From Spizellomyces punctatus DAOM BR117 (taxonomy: Eukaryota > Chytridiomycota > Chytridiomycetes > Spizellomycetales > Spizellomycetaceae), in NCBI RefSeq assembly GCF_000182565.1, contig NW_015971551.1, forward strand, positions 213,638 to 277,637: a DNA stretch of 64,000 nucleotides, given 5' to 3'. Shown piece by piece: positions 9,601 through 19,141 of the stretch. Both the position numbers and the translations under genes were made by a program. Position 1 is the stretch's first letter, and the number at the start of each line of letters is the position of its first letter. The notes under the pieces were generated by a model, which saw nothing but the letters and a program-made list of their open reading frames with translations, searched no databases and had not been told where the DNA came from.

Positions 9601-10646
9601 GTGGCAAGGCGGCTGTGACCTATGGCCTGGATACAACCAAAGCAATGGTGGATTACGGGGTGGGCACAACCAAGGCCGTTGTTTTCAACCCCGTTGACAC
9701 TACCAAAGCCGTTGTTGGATATGGGGTCGAGACAACCAAAGCTGCAACAGGAAAAGTTGTTGATTTTGGTGCGAATGTTATTGATATGGAAGTGCGGGCG
9801 GCGAAAGCTGTGGTTGGATACGGAGTTGATACTACCAAAGCTGTGGTCGACTATGGTGTTGGAACTGGCAAAGCTGTTGTTGGTAGGACGGTTGACACCA
9901 CAAAGGCAGTTGTGGGATTCGGTGCGAGTGTGGTCGATATGGAAGTGAGGGCTGCCAAGGCGGTTGTTGGATATGGGGTTGATACGGGCAAAGCAGTGGT
10001 AGGAAAGACCGTTGACACGACCCGAGCTGTGGTTGATTTCGGAGTGGGTACTGGCAAGGCTGTCATGGACAGGACTGTTGATACTACAAAGGCGGTTGTA
10101 GGATTGGGAGCAAGTGTAGTTGATATGGAAGTTCGGGCTGCAAAGGCAGTAGTCGGATATGGTGTTGACACAACGCGAGCGGTAGTTGACTATGGTGTAG
10201 GAACCGGCAAAGCAGTTGTTGGCAAGACTTACGATACCACCAAAGCGGTGGTTGATTACGGTGTTGGAACAACCAGAGCGGTCGTTGATTACGGAGTCGG
10301 TACTGGTAAAGCAGTCGTCGGCAAAACCTATGACACTACCAAAGCTGTAGTAGATTATGGAGTCGGGACCAGCAAAGCTGTAGTCGATTACGGTGTGGGC
10401 ACTTCTAAAGCCCTCGCCGCCAGAACCATGGATACAACCCGCTCCGCCTTGAACACCACCAGCTCCCTTGTCCGCACCAGCCTAGATTCCACCCGTGCAG
10501 CTGTCAACTACACTGTTGGAACTGGCGAAAGCGTTCTCCGAAGAAGCATAGACTCCACCCGTAGTGTAGCTACCCACAGCCGTGATACCGTCGCCGAACG
10601 ACTTGGGGCTTTTAGAAACAGACTGAGTGTCGCATGGTGGTCATAG
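6637..10646 (+). CDS. Inp1-like N-terminal domain fused to perilipin-like 11-residue repeats (1,287 aa)
   Basis: Three exons: 6637-6903, 6984-7111 and 7178-10646, which join in frame to 1,287 residues. Residues about 50-150 (MIRIAGAV... SHPLLPSAKVY... NAFVFPLEDGLGYHVQFP... ASKREIERFERYL) resemble the PH-like domain of fungal Inp1, the peroxisome-inheritance tether. This is a remote match made by eye. Residues about 150-780 are polar and disordered (Arg, Glu, Pro, Ser). Residues about 785-1225 are dozens of 11-mers of the form VDTTKAVVGYG / VGTGKAVVDYG, which form an extended amphipathic 11/3 helix as in perilipin-4 and synuclein; such helices coat lipid droplets. Thr/Lys/Gly on the polar face and Val/Ala on the other fit that class. 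The inferred role is a lipid-droplet or peroxisome surface protein. The protein has no membrane-spanning segment. The repeats make local DNA near-repetitive. Confidence 0.75.
9650..10440 (+). repeat. Coding tandem repeats (33-bp units, 11 codons)
   Basis: Imperfect 33-bp units encode V(D/G)T(T/G)KAVV(G/D)xG. A larger unit containing DMEVRAAKAVVGYG recurs three times (about 9786, 9939 and 10125). Units are diverged at synonymous sites, so the protein pattern is better kept than the DNA. Confidence 0.85.
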
Positions 10647-10884
10647 ATATATAATAGATAGTTGCGATAGTGACTCTTAATGTAGTGATTGATAGTCGTA
10701 CGTTTAATGGGTCCGTTGTTTTTCCTCATAGTTTACGAATAGCTTTTTTTTTTGGTAAGTCTTATAAATCAATAATAGATATTAATCGTGTTTAATCACT
10801 GAACTCGTATTCTATGTGTGTGTGACAACTCTGGTCAACATCCGCTTGTTCTGTCCGTCCTGCTTATATGATGCAGCCCCAAGG

Positions 10885-11013
10885 TGCTGGACAGCGATGT
10901 ATAAATCAACTCTGCACGTTTGTAAAGTACAATATTACTTTGTTTAATCACAAAAACAAAACAAAACAACAATATAGTCTAAGCATAAGAATGGGTAGTA
11001 GCTCCATCGCACC
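10885..11013 (+). repeat. Dispersed repeat, copy B (about 130 bp)
   Basis: Second copy of the block at 3146-3277 in the same orientation. It lies in the gap between the 3' ends of the 11-mer gene and the expansin-like gene. The rest of the 10647-11096 gap holds nothing recognised. Confidence 0.85.
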
Positions 11014-11096
11014 ACTGCGTTAATATCCCACTACAAATATAACCAGTATCTAAAAAATCACTGCTGGAACGGCCAGCGTCATAAACATCATCTCCC

Positions 11097-12196
11097 CTAC
11101 GCCTTTGAAACGCACAAGACCTCGTGAGGGTAAATATATCCACTCGAGCACTTGTTGTTATTCCATTGGTCGAGTTGCGCTACGCTTACTCCGAATTTCT
11201 GTCCAATGGACCAACACGAATCACCGGATTTTACAGTGTATTTCTGGCATCCGGTGAACCCGGAGGATGGAGTGGGTTTGGCGGTTGTGGTAGCCTTGAT
11301 AGTTGTAGTGACCTTGGGGCTTGTAGTTGGCTTAACCGTTGAGGACGGTTTCGAGGTTGAAGATGGTTTGATGGTACTGGTCGGTTTCACCGACGTAGAT
11401 GTGGGAGGGGGAGTAGATCCACTACCGCTTGTTCCAAGGAGGCTACAGTCGACTTGACGCCATTGCATGCTAGTCGTCCCGTAAAGTTCCGCTAGATTCA
11501 GCAAGACAATGATGAGAAAATGCAATAGATATTTTATAGGAAAAAAAGGTAGAACATACCATTGGCATCACCGTTCATTAAGACTGACATGGCGCCAAAG
11601 GACAGATCTAGACCTCCAAACCCGCAGGAGGGGCACAGGTCAACCACTTGGACAACGATCGGCTTCCCGCCAGCGCACTATCGTTGTCTTAGTACAATTG
11701 GCAGAATTTGATATCGTGTGTGAAAATGCCATTTACCTTGGATTGGTCGGTGCATGTCACTTGAACGCACATGCCACAGTAGAGGCCGTTCGAGTATTGT
11801 TGAGAGTTCTGTCAGGAGAGACCAGATGTTAACATTTTGGGAGACTTTGAAAATACATCCATTGTAAAACCAACACACCAACGCAGCAAACCACTTTGTG
11901 ACAGAGCCGGGCGTATATAAACATGACCCGGTACTCTTTTGTGGCGAGATATCACTAGGATCATCTGGATGGTAGAAACAATCTGTTAATTCTTTTAATT
12001 CGAGATTGGCGCTCTGGATTGTCAACATACTAGTTTGACCATAGTAAGTAGCCCGACCGCTAACAGTCTGGCCAGTGAATGCGGAGCCCTTGTAATAGTA
12101 GTTTGGACTAGCTTGTCTAATCTCAAGGGTCGGTGCGCCCAAAACGGCTTGGGCGAGCACGAGGGTGGAAAGCGCGAGAATGGACGGAAGGTACAT
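11097..12196 (-). CDS. Secreted expansin-like (DPBB) protein with C-terminal LysM domain
   Basis: Five exons on the minus strand (12196-12031, 11982-11879, 11808-11737, 11677-11560, 11491-11097) splice exactly to 284 residues. A signal peptide (MYLPSILALSTLVLAQAVLG) is followed by a double-psi beta-barrel: SGRATYYGQT, then KWFAALNSQQYSNGLYCGMC, CTDQSKCAGGKPIVVQVVD, CPSCGFGGLDLS and MQWRQVDC. The pattern G-R-A-T-Y-Y, YCGMC, VVDxCPSC and WRQVDC is that of microbial expansin-like/loosenin-type proteins, which loosen cell-wall polysaccharides non-hydrolytically. A Thr/Ser/Pro/Lys-rich linker follows, then a LysM domain (YTVKSGDSCWSIGQKFGVS ... WNNNKC ... LCV), which binds chitin or related glycans. 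The combination suggests action on the fungus's own wall or on a chitinous substrate. It is extracellular. Family assignment is firm; substrate is inferred. Confidence 0.88.
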
Positions 12197-13260
12197 AATT
12201 AATATCTAGTATTTGAGTATACGGAGGGGTTCAAGGATAGGGGCCAAGCTTTTTAAGTTTGGGCCAATACACTGAAATCCCACTGCGGGATTCCCCACGG
12301 GGCGTCTGCGTCCTGCATGCTCCTCTCCTTGCACCGATCGAAAGGGGCTTGCCAAAAGAAACTTTTCGGCCTGCATGGCATGGTGGAAGATTCATGCGCC
12401 TACAGATCAACGGTACAACAACCACAACGGAAAACCTTCTTCCGTAATCATGAAAGAAACAATTGTCATCCTTCCACCATTGAACGTTGAAAACGTTCTG
12501 CCCAGCTTGCCGGCTCCACCGTGTCAAACCCCCCTTCTCGTTCCACATCCCCCCCGTGATTGCTCTATTAGTCCATAGCTTCGATTTATCGAATAGTGTG
12601 TGCTGTCCTGCTGCTGCTTTCAATCGTAACTTGGCATTCTGCATGCAACAAACAAACGTGCATGTAGCCCCCATGAAGCATCTACAGTACACACGCTACA
12701 TCAGTGGCTTTCGCACAAAAAATCTTTGAATGGCGTATTGCATCTAGCATGGCAAACCAGTCCCCATGAAAAGAGTTTTCAGGGTAAGACAGGATACTGT
12801 CGATGGCAGTTTTTTTGCCGTTATTTAGAGTTTTCCTTTCAGTAAAAGATGTGCTTTGCGGAAAAGGACATGCCCTTGACTCCGCAACACAAATGGCAAA
12901 TGCGACCATACGACGGCTAACAACGCTCTTGTCGTTGAACGAGCGTGGCCATATGGCATGCGCTGGACATCCACCACGCCATGCTTCACGCTGCAGCAAG
13001 TCGTCATCGACAAAAACGTTTTTCTTTTCGTCCCCGACCACGACGCTCGTCCACGTTCGGGGAAGAGCGTTCAAAAACTTCTAAAAATTCTTTTTTCGCT
13101 TTTGGCAATGGGAGCGGACAGAACTCTTCAGGGACCAAAATTGTCTGCTTTCGGACATTTGCTTAGTCACGCGTTTGCTCAACTGGATGACTAGTATTGG
13201 ACATGCAAAGGAGATAGTGTATTGGGCAAACGACGAGCTGGCGCCTTTCCACCTTGTGCA
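12197..13260. other. Intergenic, about 1 kb, nothing recognised
   Basis: Both strands carry only short overlapping frames without family resemblance. It contains the promoter of the minus-strand expansin-like gene on its left side and the 3' flank of the F-box gene on its right. Confidence 0.4.
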
Positions 13261-13261
13261 G

Positions 13262-13495
13262 GCTTCCAAGTTCTCAATCATCGATATACTACGCTACTAT
13301 GCTACTTTATAGTGTAGGGAATAGAGCCCGTGATAGCAACACTCCACCAAAATCTCAGCATTCTTGAATGCAAGCTTCCCAGATAGTTCTCACTCATCGA
13401 TATACTATACTACTTATCATTGAGCTCCTACGCTACTAGGTTCTTTTACTTTGTACGCGAACCGGAAATAGAGCCCATCGTAGGAACACTCCACC
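13262..13495 (-). repeat. Partial tandem duplication of the F-box gene 3' end
   Basis: The block 13373-13495 (end of the F-box coding sequence and its 3' flank) and the block 13262-13350 share gcttcc.ag...tcgatatacta, ctacgctact, gggctctatt and gtggagtgtt on the minus strand, in the same order, with small deletions. The outer copy is therefore a truncated duplicate just downstream of the gene. Confidence 0.75.
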
Positions 13496-15188
13496 TTTTC
13501 AAAAAATTTTGAAAGCTCTTGAACTACACCTTCCATCTCGTAATCCATTTCCTCATCTGTGCTCCCTTGATTCGTGATATCTACGACAACCCGCCGTATT
13601 CCGAACGGTAGTTCTGCCGACCTCGCAACCTGGAGCAGCAGCTCCAAAAATGTCATGGGGTGAACTTGAGCGCAGTAAGCTATGCTGATCTCCAAGTGTC
13701 CCTGCGCATGTTGCGAATGGGATGCCAATCTTCGAGCTGTGATGACCTCAAGGAGACCATGGGCAGTGATTGTAGGGTTAGACACTATTTCTAGGGTCTG
13801 AAGATGGGAAAGACGGCCAATGTGCGCAAGGCTAACATCCGTCATGGCCATGTCTTCATCCATGCACAGGAACAAGTGCTTGAGATACGGACACGATGAG
13901 CACACGAGGGACATCCCGTCATCGTCCAACCCTGCGAAGGATTCATCAGTGGCAATCCAACTATAGATCAGTATTAACACATTTGGGAGAGCCGGAATGT
14001 CTACTTACACCCATCTTCTGTATTGATAATTAGCTGCTCCAGCTTTGGACAAGCCGCAATTGCTGTGGCGAGGTGCACGGGTCCAAACCCCCAATTGCCG
14101 CACACTCCTCGTCGTTCCAGCCTCAAGGTTCGTAATTCTCTCTTTGGGTGCTGCGTCCATATCATCATGTCCTCAGCTGTTATACTTTTCAAAAGTGCAA
14201 AGTTCCAATATCGCAGGTCTTTGCAGTTGGTACAGAAAAGCTCCCAGTCTGTCGGGGTCACATCAACACAAGCAACGTCGTATGGGCCACTATCACCCTC
14301 TACACATTCATCCACATCAAACTCTTGAATGTCAGGTGCATACAGTGCAAGAGAGCGCAAAATACCGCGCAATATGTCCCCACAAAACCGTTGGGCACCA
14401 AGTCGGAGGACGCGGAGATTGCCCGTATTTTGCAATAGTTTATTAATATCTTTGATGCTAGGTTCCCAGTTCCTTGATAGTTTGGATTCTTGCGCGTTCA
14501 AATATGGTTGCCAGGGGTTAAACAGCGTCAGTCGCTCCAGATGATGGCAATGGGACCCAAGAACATCCAAGAAATGGGCGTCTATTGGATAATTCAGACT
14601 TCTCCTTAGAATGACCAGATCTCGTAGATTTGGAAGACATCTGAATATGCACGCCCATTTCTGCTCATTGAAACTCCAGCTAGGTGCATTAGCTTGACGG
14701 ATGTGTTGAAAAGACGTTCCCGGAGTAGCCATCTCCAGACACGGACGTAGCTCTGTATCCCCATTATTCACATCGTCATCTTCCACCTCCCAATCGTCTT
14801 CCAATGGCGGAACGGAAGCTCGGACGTCCAAGTTCAGTACCTCAACATGCTGTCCATATATCTCGATCAGTTGCAGTAGTTTGTTCTCAGTAAACCTCCA
14901 ATGCGGTGATCTTGTGCTCCATTCCACACGTCGCCACAATTGCACGCCCGCGTTGCGAACAGTACAGTACCAATGTCGGTTTACCTGCTGTAAAACAGGT
15001 AGGAGAGAGAATACAGGAAACTTTTCAGCTGCTTTCGCAAACCGGAAGATCAGGATGAGCAAATCCTCTGGAAGCCGAGCCACAATGGGCAGTTCGGTGG
15101 TAGACATCACATTACTTGTTCCGGAGTGATGATATGGGTAACCAATTGTGATTTCATGCTGCAGCTGCTTCCTCCTACTAGCTGTCAT
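13417..15188 (-). CDS. F-box / leucine-rich-repeat protein
   Basis: Two exons (15188-14011 and 13960-13417, intron gtgtaa...ctatag) give 573 residues. An F-box lies at about residues 36-85 (VARLPEDLLILIFRFAK ... VNRHWYCTV ... LWRRV). The rest contains irregular leucine-rich repeats (for example LPNLRDLVILRRSL, HHLERLTLFNPW, CPKLEQLIINTEDG, SHLQTLEIVSNPTI). Such proteins are substrate receptors of SCF (Skp1-Cullin-F-box) ubiquitin ligases. The substrate is unknown. A partial duplicate of the 3' end sits immediately downstream. The first ATG was taken as start; a second ATG 26 codons later (MSTTELPIV) is also possible. Confidence 0.82.
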
Positions 15189-15274
15189 CGAAAAAGGCTG
15201 TCAAAAGCATCTGGTCACGTGTTGCATTTGTTCATCTTGGTCTCTGGGCTTTATCAGCACTTTTGCATTGCCGG

Positions 15275-15988
15275 TCATGCTTCTGGTTTGCTTATTTTTG
15301 GTTGATGCTCTCTAGCATACGCTAACATATTCTCCACTGCTTCCATCAGGTTCCTACCTCGAACATCCGGAGGCGGATATGCTGCCATCCATAGCTTTTC
15401 CTCATCTTCCACCCAACAAGTTTTGAATCCCCTCCTTTTGGCACCCATCAGATCCCATGCATGTGCTGCAACCATCCATATCTCCTGGTCGTCCCTTTTC
15501 CTCTTTACTGCCTCATATACATCCTTGTGAGGTTTGGCCACACCAATTTCATCACACGACATGATGGCGGTGTTGGGTATCAACTCTCCCAAACCACCTC
15601 TTTCAATAGCACCCTGTACGACATTCCGTCCACCATTGGTCACAACAAAAACCTTCCAGCCAGCATCCGCTGTTTTTCTTATTGCTTCCAAACCACCTTC
15701 CACTAGTGTTAATTCCTCAGTAAACGCCTTTACAACCTTGTCAAAGTCATCCTTCCGTGTTTGATATTCAACTCCGTGAATTGCCAATGTGCGACCTATG
15801 GCACTTTCAAGTATCTGGACTAATGGTATGAAGGAGCCGGCGAGAGAAGCCGCCATATAGTCCCTGAGGGTTGTAGCAAAGAGAAACTGAAATGCTTGCG
15901 GGGGGAGGGAGAAAAGGCTACAGAACACAGTGGAAGGATGATAAAAGGATAGGAGGGTACCGAGCGCATCAAATGTTGCTGTGGGCAT
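15275..15988 (-). CDS. HAD-superfamily hydrolase, 2-haloacid dehalogenase-like
   Basis: 237 residues in one exon. HAD motifs are in order: FDALGTLLS near residue 6 (nucleophile Asp), VFVVTNGG (motif II), a Lys in GVAKPHKDVY (motif III), and MVAAHAWDLMGAKRRGFKTC (motif IV region), which is typical of type II L-2-haloacid dehalogenases. The family replaces a halogen by hydroxyl on short 2-haloacids, but many fungal members have unknown substrates. It is cytosolic, with no targeting signal. The first Asp of the second motif-I position is replaced by Leu (DALGT), as in the dehalogenase branch (DAYGT). It shares a short divergent gap with the SWI6-like gene on the other strand. Confidence 0.82.
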   Translation of the reverse strand: MPTATFDALGTLLSFYHPSTVFCSLFSLPPQAFQFLFATTLRDYMAASLAGSFIPLVQILESAIGRTLAIHGVEYQTRKDDFDKVVKAFTEELTLVEGGLEAIRKTADAGWKVFVVTNGGRNVVQGAIERGGLGELIPNTAIMSCDEIGVAKPHKDVYEAVKRKRDDQEIWMVAAHAWDLMGAKRRGFKTCWVEDEEKLWMAAYPPPDVRGRNLMEAVENMLAYAREHQPKISKPEA

Positions 15989-16110
15989 GGTTGTGGTCGT
16001 GCTTCAGTGTGAAATCTGTTAGGCATCTCAAACTGTAAGAACATCAGAAGGCCAGTTGCCAGCTGATGGCTGTGCCAGCGCGCCCTACGCTGACTCTCCT
16101 CCAGGATCAC

Positions 16111-16496
16111 CTTCCCCCCAGATCACAAAGGACCATGTCAACCAGGGACTGGACTTGCACGTTGGACGGAGATTTAAGACTGCTAGGAACCACTGAAGCA
16201 ATGATGTTCTTTCGTGAAAATCTTCGTTGACACGATCTGCAACGGAGGATCTCCAAGGTGCGTGTTATGGGCCAGAGTCAATATCCAACGTTCTCGAGAA
16301 GCAAGGGAAAAGGGGGTTATGATGGAAGATGGTGGGGGCAGGTGGGGCAGGGTGTTTCTTCATCAGTCACAGAACACGACGTCGCATTTAACAGCGATCT
16401 CTGCAGTATATGTTAAATGTTCTTGTCGAGACATTCAGCGCAAAAGAACATTGGCAGAACAGAACCAAATAAATATTCAATCTTAAACCAACACCA
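16111..16496. promoter_or_regulatory. Shared divergent promoter region (HAD / SWI6-like)
   Basis: About 390 bp between divergent genes. No individual binding site can be supported. Confidence 0.3.
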
Positions 16497-18023
16497 ATGT
16501 CCACATGCTCCACAAATGGACGCAAGAAACGAGCAAGGAAAGAGGCGGGCACCCAGAAATCCGTAAAGCCACCTGAACATGGTGATCCGGACACTGCTGA
16601 CACCTCGACAGCGAAGCGGTTGAAGACTGGTCTCGATCACCGCCTTGACGCCCCGCGCTATTCTTCCTTCCAAGAGACCGAACAGCTAGAGAATTCCGAC
16701 CAGTTTACTCAAATCCCCCCTCCCGGACGACCAGCGAAGCCATTGAGCGCTCAACAACGCGATCTCCTACTCTCGCTGTTTGTAATTGGAGACGCCAAAG
16801 AGTTCTTCACTCTACTCTTTGACACGAACGAGATTGATGTGTACGCAGTGAACCTAGTTCTTGACAATGAAGGAAATACACCTCTTCATTGGGCAGCACA
16901 GCTAGCCAACATGGAAGTCGTCGAAATGCTACTCGAATTCGGTGCCGATCCCATGATTAGAAACAAGCGAGGAGAAACAGCATTGATGCGGGCCATCCAG
17001 TCTGGGGCCAACTATAGTCATTTCACTTTTGAAATGCTTTTGGAAGCTTTAAGAGATAGTTTACCATGTGTGGACAGAAAGGGTAGGACGGTGTTGCATC
17101 ATGTGGCACTTTTGGCACAACGTCGTGGGCGAATGGCTATGACTTGTTACTATGCTGACTGTTTGGCGATGGCGATTGCCGATGAGTGGGTGCATGTCGA
17201 CGAGGATATCCTTAACGTTCGGGACTGTTGTGGTGCTACCGCACTGATGTTAGCACGCAGAACTGGACATGAATATTTGATACAAAGACTGTTGCAAATC
17301 CGATGCTCAGCAATTTTTCCAAACTTGCGGATAAGTACCTCTCCCAACGGAAGAACTCGCTATACTGATGACCTGGACGGAGAGGATCTTCGGGAAAAGG
17401 CCATTGACGTTGAGGAGACAACAACTGATTCCGAGGGCGGAGATTCCCCTTTGGGGCGAATGCCTAGAGGTCGCCCTTCACGCCTGTCACCAGCCGCTCA
17501 ATCAACCACGCCGACACATAACAGAGAAACCCAACGTGATCTTCAAAGCGCCCCTGAACAAACCCTTCGCACCACCTCACCACCAATCCCCAACATGACT
17601 TCCGATACCCAACCAAATTTCCTTACTCGTATCTGTGACCACCACCAACAACCCTGTGACATAGATCAGGCTCTGCGCACAACGCGTCAACAATTACTGG
17701 AAGCGAAAGCCGAAACTGCCCGCCTTCTTGGGCAGCACGCCCTTTACGATGCCCTTAAATACCGTATAGCAGAGCTGGAGCACAGATTGGCCGTTATACA
17801 GAAGACAGACGATAAGACAGATGCTGCAGATGTGGTGGCGAGGATCAAAATGTGCGAATTGACGACAGAGACGTTGATGCACGAGTGTGAAGAGTTAAAA
17901 AAGGTGAAAAGGGAGGAAAAAAGTATGTTGAGACGCCTTATCGCCCAATGTGCGGGGATCACAGCGGACAATGTGGATGATTTTGTGGAAGAGCTGGGAG
18001 AATGGGTTAAGCTGGGGACATAA
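16497..18023 (+). CDS. SWI6/cdc10-type ankyrin transcription cofactor without a DNA-binding domain
   Basis: 508 residues, one exon. A basic, Ser/Thr-rich N-terminus (about 1-85) is followed by a segment of the Swi6/Mbp1 type (SAQQRDLLLSLFVIGD), then ankyrin repeats: DNEGNTPLHWAAQLANMEVV, IRNKRGETALMRAIQSGANY, DRKGRTVLHHVALLAQRRGR and CCGATALMLARRTGHEYLIQ. The non-canonical ankyrin wording is characteristic of fungal SBF/MBF G1/S factors. The C-terminus is helical (LLEAKAETARLLGQHALYDA ... LMHECEELKKVKREEKS), as in the dimerisation region of the family. A KilA-N/APSES DNA-binding domain is absent, so this is the Swi6-like partner that must act through a DNA-binding Mbp1/Swi4-type protein. Upstream sequence contains no candidate exon for the missing domain. 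Confidence 0.85.
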   Translation: MSTCSTNGRKKRARKEAGTQKSVKPPEHGDPDTADTSTAKRLKTGLDHRLDAPRYSSFQETEQLENSDQFTQIPPPGRPAKPLSAQQRDLLLSLFVIGDAKEFFTLLFDTNEIDVYAVNLVLDNEGNTPLHWAAQLANMEVVEMLLEFGADPMIRNKRGETALMRAIQSGANYSHFTFEMLLEALRDSLPCVDRKGRTVLHHVALLAQRRGRMAMTCYYADCLAMAIADEWVHVDEDILNVRDCCGATALMLARRTGHEYLIQRLLQIRCSAIFPNLRISTSPNGRTRYTDDLDGEDLREKAIDVEETTTDSEGGDSPLGRMPRGRPSRLSPAAQSTTPTHNRETQRDLQSAPEQTLRTTSPPIPNMTSDTQPNFLTRICDHHQQPCDIDQALRTTRQQLLEAKAETARLLGQHALYDALKYRIAELEHRLAVIQKTDDKTDAADVVARIKMCELTTETLMHECEELKKVKREEKSMLRRLIAQCAGITADNVDDFVEELGEWVKLGT

Positions 18024-18232
18024 GGCCGCTGTACACATATATGCCTTCATTTTTTGATTAGTTTGATAGTTATTTGAATCTACGTAGCCTGCTGGATTGT
18101 TAATTCTGCAAGTATTTGATTTGAAGTCTGGAGGTGGTTGATAAGCCACATCAAAGCCACATATTTATGCATTCGGTGTCCCAGTTCTCCATCGCTCAAC
18201 ATTTTGCCCCAGATCATTCCACATACACAAGT

Positions 18233-18550
18233 ATGGCCACTAAATATATCCCACCAACAACGGTTCCGCACCACATTTACATCGAATCTACCCGACCACT
18301 GCCCTCAAATGACTTATTCCCAACCCTAACATCGTTCCTGAACAACGCACCCCAAACCACGCCGGACGTTGCGTACCAGTTGACCGAGCTTCACAAATCT
18401 CTTGAATGGCAAATTGAGAACAACGTTGATGGTAGAGACTGTGTGAAGGGTGTTGCAAGCATGTGGGAAGAGAGTGGGCCGGAAGTGGTCGACGAAGGGG
18501 AGAAAAAGAAGAAAAAGAAGAAGAAGGGTGGGTCCAAATGGGCGGCATAA
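18233..18550 (+). CDS. Small Lys-rich-tailed protein, unknown
   Basis: 105 residues from ATG 18233 (MATKYIPPTTVPHHIYIEST). An in-frame upstream ATG at 18134 would add 33 residues but looks less natural. The middle is helical and acidic (DVAYQLTELHKSLEWQIENN ... VASMWEESGPEVVDEG), and the end is a run of lysines followed by GGSKWAA. No family recognised. The Lys tail suggests nuclear or RNA/ribosome association, which is a guess. Confidence 0.5.
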   Translation: MATKYIPPTTVPHHIYIESTRPLPSNDLFPTLTSFLNNAPQTTPDVAYQLTELHKSLEWQIENNVDGRDCVKGVASMWEESGPEVVDEGEKKKKKKKKGGSKWAA

Positions 18551-19141
18551 GCGTAGGTGTAGAAGAAGGTCGATGTGGCAGTCGAATACAAAGACTGACA
18601 CAATGCAAATATCAACTTGCGAGACTGGAAGCGCTTGTCTTTCCTTCACAATGTAGAAACCTAGTAATTTAAGTTAGCCATTTTGTACAAAATATACTAT
18701 TTTTTGTTGCGTTAACGTGATCAGAATATTGGTGCGTCATTTTTTGAACCAGGGTTTCGTATGATACCCGTGCCCAAAGTTTCCGCTATGAGCACACTCC
18801 TCTCGCCAGAGCCCATGTGTAAATTACTCAAATTTAAGCAACATGCTAGCTCGAGCGGAAAGCAACCTAGGAACATAAAGGGGGACGAACGGAGATGACC
18901 ATACGGCCAGCGTGATGCCCCACAACTCTATTTACAAAAGGAGGAGGTAAAACAAAAATAATACACCCGATATCAATAAAATATCCAACCCCGCAATATC
19001 CGCCGCCTGATACGGGTGACAACTAATTTGCGTGCACAATTGACTCGGTAATCCAACAAATCTATTCTCCAGTCCTCCGCCTCCTCGTCACGAAAAGATA
19101 ACAACCAGAGTCAGTCAGTCCCATGGTGGTCGCCCCATATT
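18551..19141. other. Gap between convergent genes, nothing recognised
   Basis: Holds the 3' flanks of the Lys-rich gene and of the heat-shock factor gene. No ORF, RNA or repeat supported. Confidence 0.4.

Noticed and set aside
9653-10272. Long antisense frames opposite the 11-mer repeats
   Set aside because: They are shadows of the repeat coding strand: periodic codons keep several frames open. No family resemblance.
9650-10440. Repeat array as a possible CRISPR
   Set aside because: Units are in-frame 33-bp coding repeats without unique spacers, and the organism is a eukaryote.
12231-13194. Overlapping frames of 60-150 codons in the gap between the expansin-like and F-box genes
   Set aside because: No family resemblance, no splice pattern, and overlapping frames on both strands suggest chance.
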